Source: DASRJW01 sp964567755
Lineage (GTDB): Bacteria; Krumholzibacteriota; Krumholzibacteriia; G020349025
Length of the DNA: 64,000 nt
Direction: 5' to 3'
NCBI GenBank assembly: GCA_964567755.1
Contig: CAZMNW010000001.1
Coordinates: 62,001 to 126,000 of the forward strand
Under the pieces are notes generated by a model. It was not told the origin of the DNA, did no database searches, and saw only the letters and a list, made by a program, of their open reading frames with translations. Below, one piece after another: positions 45,011-52,687 of the stretch (within the stretch, counting starts at the first letter, position 1; each line of letters begins with the position of its first letter). The translations under genes and the position numbers were made by a program.

Positions 45011-45643
45011 TCACCACGACACACCCGGTGTCTGACGCAGGAACTTGGTGTCCTTGAGCTGCTGCAACATGAAGTCGGCCACGTCGGCGCGCGAGATTCG
45101 CACTGTCCACAGCCAGTTGCCAACGGCGGCGCCGGCCCGCACACGGCCGCGCGCGCGCCCGTTCGTCAGCTCCCCGGGTCGCACGATCACCCAATCGAGA
45201 TCGCTCTGCCGCACCACGGTTTCTTGCCGGTGCTTGTCCCAGAAATAGAACGGCAAAATGAAGGGACCGACGAAGAGCGTGTAATAGAGGCCCATCCGAC
45301 CGAAGCTGTCGCCGACTCCGAGGGAAGTCTCACAGACCAAGCGGCGCACTCCATGCGCTTGCATCGACAGCACGAGGTTGGCGGTTCCGGTAGAGAGAAT
45401 TCGCGACGGCCCCAACCAGCGCTTGTGGCCGAGCGCACAGAGGACTGCGTCCTGTCCGCGCACTGCCTTGTCGAGGCTCGCAGGATCGAGAACGTTGCCG
45501 CGAGCGATGTGGAACGAAGCGGAAGGGGCCGGCAACCGGCGCGGCTTGCGCACGAACGCCGTGATCTCGTGCCCACGTTCGAGGCCTTGCCGGACGAGCT
45601 CGCGGCCCGTGCCTCCCGTGGCGCCGATGACGAGAATCCGCAC
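45011..45643 (-). CDS. NAD(P)-binding oxidoreductase (atypical SDR, biliverdin-reductase-B-like)
   Basis: Predicted 210-residue Rossmann-fold protein. The N-terminal nucleotide motif is ILVIGATGGTGRELVRQ. GNVLDPASLDKAVRGQDAV and VRRLVCETSLGVGDS follow the NmrA/BVR-B-like pattern. A Tyr-Lys catalytic pair is not evident, as usual in this group. It ends 7 nt before the GNAT relic and probably shares its transcript. Substrate is unknown; a house-keeping reductase or redox-sensor role is possible. Confidence 0.85.
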   Translation of the reverse strand: MRILVIGATGGTGRELVRQGLERGHEITAFVRKPRRLPAPSASFHIARGNVLDPASLDKAVRGQDAVLCALGHKRWLGPSRILSTGTANLVLSMQAHGVRRLVCETSLGVGDSFGRMGLYYTLFVGPFILPFYFWDKHRQETVVRQSDLDWVIVRPGELTNGRARGRVRAGAAVGNWLWTVRISRADVADFMLQQLKDTKFLRQTPGVSW

Positions 45644-45659
45644 GACTCACCTCCTTGCC

Positions 45660-45947
45660 TCAGATCCCCTCGACGAGGATCATCTCCGTGGTCGCCGTCT
45701 CTTGGCGTAGGCGCTTGGCAGGCGCATAGGCTTCCGAGCTCCACCATTGGTGCGCTCGCTCGACGTTCGGAAACTCGAGGACGACTAGACGTGAAGGCGA
45801 CCACTCGCCTTCGAGGGTCTGCACCGGCCCTCCACGCACCAGGAATCGGCCGTCGAAGGTCGCGAGGGCTGCAGCAGCCATTTTCTTGTAGTTCTCGTAG
45901 CGCACCGGGTCTTCGACACGAACTTGCACGATCACGTAGGCAGGCAT
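45660..45947 (-). CDS. DUF1330 protein
   Basis: Predicted 95-residue protein of the dimeric alpha/beta-barrel DUF1330 family. Typical features are MPAYVIVQVRVEDPVRYENY, FLVRGGPVQTLEGEW and VVLEFPNVERAHQWWSSEAY. The ATG at 45947 is preceded by AAGGA at a suitable distance. Biochemical function of the family is not settled. It is 16 nt upstream of the oxidoreductase gene, so an operon is likely. Confidence 0.9.
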   Translation of the reverse strand: MPAYVIVQVRVEDPVRYENYKKMAAAALATFDGRFLVRGGPVQTLEGEWSPSRLVVLEFPNVERAHQWWSSEAYAPAKRLRQETATTEMILVEGI

Positions 45948-46016
45948 GGATTCCTTTCGGCGCCAGGAAGTTGAAGAGCCCGGCGTGCGCACAAGGGGAT
46001 TACGTGCGTAGCGCCC

Positions 46017-47348
46017 TCAAGTTTCACATGTACGAAAGCCCGCGAACACGTCTCGGCGATCGCGAGTGTAGAAGTTACGCCAAGTGTTGCGCAGCAATCG
46101 CGATTGCGTCGCCCAGCAACCGCCGCGCAACACCATGTGACGCCCATCGAACCACGGTTCGGAGTACTCCTTGTAGGGGTCGGCGACGAATCCAGGATAC
46201 GGAGCGAATACGCTGGCTGTCCATTCCCAGACATTGCCCCACATCTGCCTGCAGCCGAAGGCACTGTCCCCGAGCGGCAGCGCGGCAGCTGCCACGACAC
46301 CCAGATGCCTGCCATCGAGGTTGGCGTGTTCGGGCGTGGTCGGCTCTGTTCCCCACGGCTTCGGGCGCTTGGTCGCATCCAGGCTGCCAGTGCTGGCGCG
46401 TGCACTCGCTGACGCCGCTTCCCACTCGGCTTCCGTGGGCAACCGTTTCCCGGCCCATCGGCAGTATGCGGATGCCTCGTACCAGTTGAGGTGCAGGGCC
46501 GCGTGATCCGTCACGAGCGGCTGCCAGCGATCGAAGACACGTCGCCGCCAACCGCCCGCGTCGCGCCGCCAGTACACCGGGTGGCGCGCCTGAGCGGATT
46601 CACGCCACGCCCAGCCGTCGGGATCCCAGAGCTCGCGCCGTTCATAACCGCCGTCGTCGACGAAGGCAGCGAACTCGCCATCGGTCACAGCGGCTCGAGA
46701 GATGCGAAAGGGCCGAAGCTCGATCCGGTGCCCCCATTTTTCGTTGTCGAAGACGAAGGCTTCGCCAGGCTGTGCTCCGACAACAAACTCGCCCCCGGGA
46801 ATATCGATCGCGGTTGCAAGGGGCTCGTGGCGCGATGCGGGTGGCGCCGCGTCGACACTGGACACCGTGGTGGACCCACGCCAATGCGGCGCGGGATACG
46901 CGAGAGTTTGGCGCGTGTACGTGAAGGCCTCGTCGTGCATGTCCTCGTGAAATAGAACCAGGCGATGGAAGTATGTGGAATCCGGATCCAAGGGACGGGC
47001 ATTCAGTTGCTCGATGGCGCGCTCCAACTCGGTTTCCATGTATCGCAACGTTTCCGACCGCGACGGCAAGGGCAGATCCCAACGCGTGTCGTGCGCCACC
47101 TTGAACGAATCGTACAGCCTGTCGGCATCGGGCCGCGACAACGGCAAGCCCCGCAGATGGCGCAGCACCCAGTTGGATTGGAACCACGCCAGGTGCCCGA
47201 TCTCCCAGAGCAGCGGGTTGACGATGGCGAGACGTGGGCCGAGCAGCTGGTCGTCGTCGAGATCCGCGATGAGAGCCAGCGTTCGTGACCGCGCGTCGCG
47301 CAGGTCGCGTTCGAGATCGGACGCGTCGAACCCCAAGGCTTCGCTCAC
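46017..47348 (-). CDS. senA: Selenoneine synthase SenA-like (EgtB-family sulfoxide-synthase fold)
   Basis: Predicted 443-residue non-haem-iron enzyme. Residues about 1-160 are DinB-like, with the ligand His in IGHLAWFQSNW and the H-x3-H motif in LFHEDMHDEAF. Residues about 190-443 are formylglycine-enzyme-like (WYEASAYCRWAGKRLPTEAE, MWGNVWEWTASVF, RGGCWATQSRLLRNTWRNFY). It ends in DVFAGFRTC. This fits EgtB relatives. The SenA call rests mainly on the divergent SenB gene 55 nt away. GTG at 47348 is the in-frame start, with GGAAGGAA upstream. It would join a seleno-sugar donor to hercynine. Confidence 0.78.
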   Translation of the reverse strand: MSEALGFDASDLERDLRDARSRTLALIADLDDDQLLGPRLAIVNPLLWEIGHLAWFQSNWVLRHLRGLPLSRPDADRLYDSFKVAHDTRWDLPLPSRSETLRYMETELERAIEQLNARPLDPDSTYFHRLVLFHEDMHDEAFTYTRQTLAYPAPHWRGSTTVSSVDAAPPASRHEPLATAIDIPGGEFVVGAQPGEAFVFDNEKWGHRIELRPFRISRAAVTDGEFAAFVDDGGYERRELWDPDGWAWRESAQARHPVYWRRDAGGWRRRVFDRWQPLVTDHAALHLNWYEASAYCRWAGKRLPTEAEWEAASASARASTGSLDATKRPKPWGTEPTTPEHANLDGRHLGVVAAAALPLGDSAFGCRQMWGNVWEWTASVFAPYPGFVADPYKEYSEPWFDGRHMVLRGGCWATQSRLLRNTWRNFYTRDRRDVFAGFRTCET

Positions 47349-47403
47349 CCCATCATTCCTTCCGCATTGGCACACCGTGGAGCCGCGAAGTATCCTGTTC
47401 GAC

Positions 47404-48363
47404 GTGCGGAAGATTATCATGGTTTCACCGACTTTGCCGGCCCAGCGCACCGGAAACGGCATCACGGCAGCCCGCTGGGCGCTGCGCCTGCGCGAGCTCG
47501 GCTACGCGGTCCGCGTCACGCGGCGATACGACGGCCAGGATTGCGACGCCCTGATCGCTTTGCACGCGCGCAAGAGCGCGGCCTCCGTGCGCCGGTTCCG
47601 CGCCCTGCATCCCGATCGCACTCTGATCGTGGCACTTACGGGCACGGACTTGTACGGCAACCTGCACCGGTTGGGACCGGCGTACGCCGCGCTTGCGGCG
47701 GCGGACCGCATCGTCATCCTGCAGCCACTCGGTCGCGAAATGCTGGCCCCGGCGCTGCGCGCAAAGAGCCGCGTTATCCTGCAATCCGCGGTTCCGGTGA
47801 AGGGGGGCTCTCGTCGCAGCGCCGCGCGTTTCGACGTCGCCGTCATCGGTCATCTTCGCGCGGTCAAGGACCCGTTCCGCGCCGCGCTCGCCGCCCGCAG
47901 GCTACCGGACGCATCGCGCCTGCACGTGGTCCACGCCGGCCGCGCGCTGACGCGCAGCTACCAGGCACGCGCCCGTCATGAGATGCAGATCAATCCCCGC
48001 TACACCTGGTATGGCGATCGATCGCACAATCAATCTTTGCAGCTCCTGGCGCGGTGTCGTGCGCTGGTGCTGAGCTCGCGGGTCGAAGGCGGCGCCAACG
48101 TCATCTCCGAGGCCGCTGTGCACGGCGTGCCGGTTTTGGCATCGCACATAGCGGGCTCCGTGGGTTTGCTTGGGTCCGACTATCCTGGATTCTTCGAAGT
48201 CGGCGACACGCGCGGCCTGGCCGCGCTCTTGCATCGGATCGCAACCCAGCCGCGTTTCGAGGCAGCGTTGCGCGCGCGAATGCGGCGACTTGCGCCACGC
48301 TTTCACCCGGACCGAGAGCGCACGGCGTGGGCCCGTCTATTGTCGGAGCTCGTTCTGGACTGA
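47404..48363 (+). CDS. senB: Selenosugar synthase SenB-like glycosyltransferase
   Basis: Predicted 319-residue GT-B enzyme matching the former TIGR04348 family, now known as SenB, which makes a selenosugar from selenophosphate and a UDP-sugar. Key features are KIIMVSPTLPAQRTGNGITA, LIALHARKSAASVRRF, ALTGTDLYGNL, IGHLRAVKDPF and SSRVEGGANVISEAAVHG with LASHIAGSVGLLGSDYPG. The GTG at 47404 gives the family N-terminus; an ATG at 47419 with GGAAG upstream would lose the first strand. The stop abuts the stop of the next leftward gene (TGATCA). Divergent from senA. Confidence 0.86.
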   Translation: MRKIIMVSPTLPAQRTGNGITAARWALRLRELGYAVRVTRRYDGQDCDALIALHARKSAASVRRFRALHPDRTLIVALTGTDLYGNLHRLGPAYAALAAADRIVILQPLGREMLAPALRAKSRVILQSAVPVKGGSRRSAARFDVAVIGHLRAVKDPFRAALAARRLPDASRLHVVHAGRALTRSYQARARHEMQINPRYTWYGDRSHNQSLQLLARCRALVLSSRVEGGANVISEAAVHGVPVLASHIAGSVGLLGSDYPGFFEVGDTRGLAALLHRIATQPRFEAALRARMRRLAPRFHPDRERTAWARLLSELVLD

Positions 48364-49566
48364 TCAATTCGAAACGGCCGTGACGGCACCAGCCGTGGCC
48401 GCTGGTGGTTCCTGCGTGGAGAGAAGACGCGTGTCCTCTGCTTTGGATGCAGGAAGCGAGTCCATCGACGTCGCAGCGCGAAGCGTGTCCGCCACCGTGG
48501 GCGGGCGAAGAGAGTCGACCGGTGCGACCCGAGCCAAGAAGCCGACCGATTCTTGCCAGCAGGCGCGGACTTGGGCACGCACGTGCGTGGCGGCTTGCGC
48601 GTCCCCGTTGGCCTCGAAGAGCGCGGCGACATGGAGCGCGTAGGCTGGGCGCGCCGGGTCGAGATGTCGCGCTAGCTGTGCGAGGGACAGGGGAATGCGG
48701 CGCATCCCCTCGCGCTCCAAGACGGTGGCTAATTCGTTGGCGTCGCGCGCCATTGTCGTGGGTTGGGACACGGCACACGCGACCATCAAAGCCGCCAAGA
48801 GAGCGAGCAGCAACCGGTCGGCGCGAATGCTTCCCGCAACGCGTGCATGAAGCGAAGCTTCCCGAGCGGAGTCGAGAACGGATGCGACCCACCCGAGCAG
48901 TCCCAGGAAACCAACGGCGAACGTCGCCAGAAACACTGCCTCGAGCGTTGCCGGTGCGAGTGGCCAGTTCGCGCTCGCACGGTTCGCCCGCCACAACCAC
49001 GCCGCTTGCATGAGGAGCGGCCCGACGAGCGCGGCCATGGTCGCGTTCCAGAACGCCAGCGCGGCGCGCGCCGGCGCACCCGTCGCGAGGAGACCGGCCC
49101 CGGGCGCGGTGATCCCCAGCAAACTCGCCGCCATCGGACCGCGCAACCAGCTTGGCAGCCGTGTCGGCTCGAAACGCATGTCCGTTCCCGCCAGATAAAC
49201 ACTCCGGCTCCACGCCGCGACGCCGAGCGCACTGACGAGCAACATGCCGGTGAGCCATGGCGCGAATGGAATGCGCCCACGTTCGATCCACCCCGAGAGA
49301 TCGTCCCAGCGCCACACGGTCCCCACCCAGACCGCGACCGCCGCAGTGAAAGCCGCGGCCCAAGCGAACCGGCCTCGGCCTTGGCGCATGACGACGGCAG
49401 TGAATGGGCCGATCGAATAACAAAGCCAGAAGAGACTCCACGTGCGATCGCGCAGCGGCACTGCCACATAGCGCCCGGGCTGGCCGGGCTCGCGGCCACC
49501 ATGCGCGGCACCGGGCTCGGACGACTTTCCGGCATCGATGATCCAGACTCGTTTGGAATCGCCCAC
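48364..49566 (-). CDS. Polytopic membrane protein, unknown
   Basis: Predicted 400-residue inner-membrane protein, not recognised. There are roughly seven hydrophobic helices from about residue 43 to 272 (for example FWLCYSIGPFTAVVM and AFLATFAVGFLGLLGWVAS-like segments). A cytoplasmic or periplasmic C-terminal third (about 285-400) contains helices resembling a short TPR-like unit (LARHLDPARPAYALHVAALF) and a low-complexity Ser/Thr/Ala tail. The start is uncertain: the frame opens with GTG at 49566 and has no strong ribosome site. It is convergent and adjacent to senB. Confidence 0.55.
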   Translation of the reverse strand: MGDSKRVWIIDAGKSSEPGAAHGGREPGQPGRYVAVPLRDRTWSLFWLCYSIGPFTAVVMRQGRGRFAWAAAFTAAVAVWVGTVWRWDDLSGWIERGRIPFAPWLTGMLLVSALGVAAWSRSVYLAGTDMRFEPTRLPSWLRGPMAASLLGITAPGAGLLATGAPARAALAFWNATMAALVGPLLMQAAWLWRANRASANWPLAPATLEAVFLATFAVGFLGLLGWVASVLDSAREASLHARVAGSIRADRLLLALLAALMVACAVSQPTTMARDANELATVLEREGMRRIPLSLAQLARHLDPARPAYALHVAALFEANGDAQAATHVRAQVRACWQESVGFLARVAPVDSLRPPTVADTLRAATSMDSLPASKAEDTRLLSTQEPPAATAGAVTAVSN

Positions 49567-49842
49567 GTCGGTCTCGACCCCTCGGATTTCGCAGTGAATT
49601 CAAGCCGCTCGAGGTGAGGCAAGGAACCCAGGATTCTCGTACTCGCGTACACGCAACGCTCGTGCCCCCGGATGCAAGAAACCCGGTCACGGGCATGCGG
49701 AAACATCATGAGAAACCAGGAGGCAGTCCGAGGATCCGCGACGGCAATGGACTCACTCCGCCGTGGCTTGCACGCAGCACGCAGAGCGCTTAAAGTGCTC
49801 GCATTCTTGCGAGGCTTCGACGTTCACCGCGGAGACACGCCC

Positions 49843-51192
49843 ATGAACCTGAAGGAACTGTTCGCAGATCACATCCAGCGCGTCTGTGCCCACACGGACA
49901 AGGCATTGGCGGTGGCGGCCGAGGCCGAAGCGGCCTACGACGGCATCGTCTTCCACGCCGGAACGCAGGACTACTATCACGCCGACGATCAAGGCATCCC
50001 TTTCAGGCCGGTACCGCACTTCGCGCGCTTCGCGCCGGTGGCGGGTCCGGAACACTTGCTCGTCTTCCGCCCCGGGATGCGACCGCGCTTGTATCATGTC
50101 GTGCCAGACGATTATTGGTACGAACCACCCGCCGCGCCCCAGCATCCGTACGCGGAAGTTCTGGAGGTCGTGCGCGTCGGCTCGCGCGACGAAGCCAGCA
50201 AGGCGATGGGCGACGTTTCACGCTACGCCTACGTCGGCAACCACCCGCGTGCAGCAGCGGCGCTGCGCATTCCACTACCGCAGATCGAGCCCAAGACGTT
50301 GCTTGCCGCTCTCGATTGGTATCGCGGCTACAAAACACCGTACGAGGTCCACTGCATCCGGGAAGCCAGTCGTCGCGCCGCCCGTGGTCATCGCCGCGCG
50401 CGCGAAGGCTTCGCCGCCCAGCACAGCGAGCGCCACTTGCATGCGAACTATCTCGACGCGACCGCAATGCTCGAATTCGAAGCGCCGTACACCAACATCA
50501 TCGCTTGGGACGCCAACGCCTCCGTCCTGCACTATCAGACCAAACGCGCCAGCGCCCCGAACCCCGGTGCCGTGATGCTCATCGATGCCGGCTCCGCCGA
50601 GCATGGCTACGCCAGCGACATCACTCGCACCTACGCCAATGACCGGGCGCATCCGTTGTTCCGCACCGCGCTCGATCGGATGGAAGATCTGCAGCGCCAG
50701 CTGGTCCAGAGCGTGCGCCCGGGTGGTTCCTATGTCGACTTGCAGGCGGACACGCACCGAGGGGTGGCGACCATTCTGTGTGAATTGGGTCTGCTCCGCA
50801 CCTCCGCTGACGATGCGGTGGAGCGCGGCTTGACGCGACCTTTCTTCCCGCATGGGGTCGGGCACCACCTCGGTTTGCAGGTCCACGATGTCAGCGGCCG
50901 GCAGGTCGACGCCAAAGGGGGGCGCCGCGAGCCACCCGCAGGCGACCCCTACCTGCGCACCACGCGCGATCTCGAGGTGGGACACGTGCTCACGGTCGAA
51001 CCCGGGCTCTACTTCATTCCCATGTTGCTCGAACCCTACCGTACGTCGCGAGATTCCAGCGCCTTCGACTGGAAGCTCGTCGATCAGCTAGTGCCTTGCG
51101 GCGGCATTCGCATCGAAGACGACGTTCTGGTCACGACCAACGGCAACGAGGATCTGACGCGAGAGCTCGTGCCGGGACACCGGACTGCCTGA
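49843..51192 (+). CDS. pepQ: Xaa-Pro dipeptidase (M24B)
   Basis: Predicted 449-residue cytoplasmic metallopeptidase that splits Xaa-Pro dipeptides. The C-terminal pita-bread fold has all metal ligands: DAGSAEHGYASDITRTY (two Asp), HGVGHHLGLQVHD (His), TVEPGLYF (Glu) and GIRIEDDVLV (Glu). HLHANYLDAT and the Tyr/Arg-rich region match proteobacterial PepQ, as does the length. ATG 49843 has GGAG upstream. The 276-nt region before it shows no gene. The next gene starts 7 nt after its stop. Confidence 0.94.
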   Translation: MNLKELFADHIQRVCAHTDKALAVAAEAEAAYDGIVFHAGTQDYYHADDQGIPFRPVPHFARFAPVAGPEHLLVFRPGMRPRLYHVVPDDYWYEPPAAPQHPYAEVLEVVRVGSRDEASKAMGDVSRYAYVGNHPRAAAALRIPLPQIEPKTLLAALDWYRGYKTPYEVHCIREASRRAARGHRRAREGFAAQHSERHLHANYLDATAMLEFEAPYTNIIAWDANASVLHYQTKRASAPNPGAVMLIDAGSAEHGYASDITRTYANDRAHPLFRTALDRMEDLQRQLVQSVRPGGSYVDLQADTHRGVATILCELGLLRTSADDAVERGLTRPFFPHGVGHHLGLQVHDVSGRQVDAKGGRREPPAGDPYLRTTRDLEVGHVLTVEPGLYFIPMLLEPYRTSRDSSAFDWKLVDQLVPCGGIRIEDDVLVTTNGNEDLTRELVPGHRTA

Positions 51193-51199
51193 GGTCGTC

Positions 51200-51655
51200 A
51201 TGCGTTGGCCGGGCTACACGACACGGTCGCATGCCCGCGGAGTCCGCGCCTTGCACGTCTTCACCGGGCGCGAGAAGGCCGGCACCGCCCTGCCGCCGGT
51301 GCGCGGGCAACTCATCCTGCGCTGGTGTGCGCGCATCATCAGCCTGCTCATACTCGGTTTCGTCCTCAGCTTCTTGTTGTTCTCCGGGATCGACCTGTCC
51401 GCCATGGGATCGCTCGAATGGGTGTTGATGTCGTTCATGGCGGCAACGTGTTTCGGACTGATCTTGGCGTGGCGCTGGGAAGGATGGGGCGGTGCGCTGT
51501 CGCTCCTCGGGCTCGGCGCATTCCACCTGACCAACTGGTCGGCGTCGGGGAGCTGGCCCGGTGGCTGGGCGTTTCCGGTTCTCGCGCTCCCAGGCGCGCT
51601 ATTCGTTGCCGCGCGCCTCGTCGGCGCACGATGGCGCCGTCATCAACTGCGATAG
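51200..51655 (+). CDS. Small membrane protein (DUF-type, four TM)
   Basis: Predicted 151-residue membrane protein with about four hydrophobic helices (near 42-62, 72-91, 98-112 and 120-140). The region GWGGALSLLGLGAFHLTNW resembles small uncharacterised membrane families in Gram-negatives. GAGGT overlaps the pepQ stop and serves as ribosome site, so the two genes are probably cotranscribed. The 3' end overlaps the convergent gene by 13 nt. Confidence 0.6.
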   Translation: MRWPGYTTRSHARGVRALHVFTGREKAGTALPPVRGQLILRWCARIISLLILGFVLSFLLFSGIDLSAMGSLEWVLMSFMAATCFGLILAWRWEGWGGALSLLGLGAFHLTNWSASGSWPGGWAFPVLALPGALFVAARLVGARWRRHQLR

Positions 51656-52623
51656 AGATACGCTTTAAACTTGCCGTTGCGTCTTACGACCACGGGCAAG
51701 TACGGCAGCTCCTGGATGCGTTGGGTCTCGGCATCGCGGACGCGGATCAAAACGTCGCGGTAGAGCGTGAAGTTCGTGTACTCGACGACGTCACCATGTT
51801 CGATGTCCACGAGATCCAACTTCCGTCCCGCCTGCTCTTCCAGCGCCTTCAGGACTCCGCTCATCGAGTTCGCGTGATGCAGCGACCAGGCATCCTCCGG
51901 TTTGATGCGGAGATACGGACGGCTCTGCGGAAACTCCGGCCACAGGATGCGCTCGAACTCGTCGCGGCTTATGCGCAGGCGCAGCACAGCGATCTCATCG
52001 CCCGCGCCGATCGCCTGCAGATACGCATTCGCGAGCGCAGCGAGCGAGCCGGCTCCGCCTTCGAACTGCAGCGGTGTCGGCGCGGTCTTGCGCTTGCCTT
52101 GGATGACGCTGCGCCACTCGGGATCGTACGGCAACGCGTAACCCGGCAATCCTTCGAGCGCCGAGCGGAAGCGTGGATGCTGCAGCATTTCCGTGTAGTC
52201 GGCGTATTCCGGATCCCCGGGCGACGGCACCGTGAAGACCGTCGCTCCGTCGCGCGAGGCGAAGGAGACCCCTGGAGCTGCTGTTGGCGCGTCCACTTCT
52301 GCCGTTCCTGAAACAGCAGCCGTGGGAACGTGAGCTGCGGGCGGCGTTGCCGCCCCAGGGAGGCGAGCCGGCGGCGGCACGGAGGGAAGCGTTGCAGGAG
52401 GAAACGCTGTGGGTGCCTCCGTGACCGCCGGAGCGACTCGCAAATCGCGCGCCGAGCTGGCGCTGGCACGCGTTCGGGAGCCATTGCCAACCATGAGCTC
52501 GCCCAGCACCGCCGCGACTAGCACGCCACCGACGGCCGCGACGACCAGGCCGACGCTCGCTCTCCCGATCTCTCTGTGGCGCGCGCGTGATTCGAGGCCG
52601 CGGCTCTTGTTCTTCACACTCAT
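51643..52623 (-). CDS. TM-anchored protein with Pro-rich linker, TonB-like architecture, unknown
   Basis: Predicted 326-residue protein. A single N-terminal TM helix (about 23-45) is followed by a Pro/Ala-rich stretch (about 60-105) and a soluble C-terminal part (about 130-326) with ALANAYLQAIGAGDEIAVLR and ending LPVVVRRNGKFKAYLYRS. This topology resembles energy-coupling proteins such as TonB, but the known TonB C-terminal motif is absent. It is 64 nt downstream of the TonB-dependent receptor and on the same strand. ATG 52623 is preferred since MSVKNKSRG begins a normal cytoplasmic tail. Confidence 0.5.
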   Translation of the reverse strand: MSVKNKSRGLESRARHREIGRASVGLVVAAVGGVLVAAVLGELMVGNGSRTRASASSARDLRVAPAVTEAPTAFPPATLPSVPPPARLPGAATPPAAHVPTAAVSGTAEVDAPTAAPGVSFASRDGATVFTVPSPGDPEYADYTEMLQHPRFRSALEGLPGYALPYDPEWRSVIQGKRKTAPTPLQFEGGAGSLAALANAYLQAIGAGDEIAVLRLRISRDEFERILWPEFPQSRPYLRIKPEDAWSLHHANSMSGVLKALEEQAGRKLDLVDIEHGDVVEYTNFTLYRDVLIRVRDAETQRIQELPYLPVVVRRNGKFKAYLYRS

Positions 52624-52687
52624 CCTCGTGCATCCTTCCTGCGTCCAGGGGCCACCGGGTGAGGGCGGCCGTGGCGCCCGCAATTCT

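Noticed and set aside
46017..47348. Ergothioneine synthase EgtB
   Set aside because: The fold is the same, but the adjacent SenB favours SenA. EgtD, the usual egt partner, is not present in the window. Kept as the main alternative.
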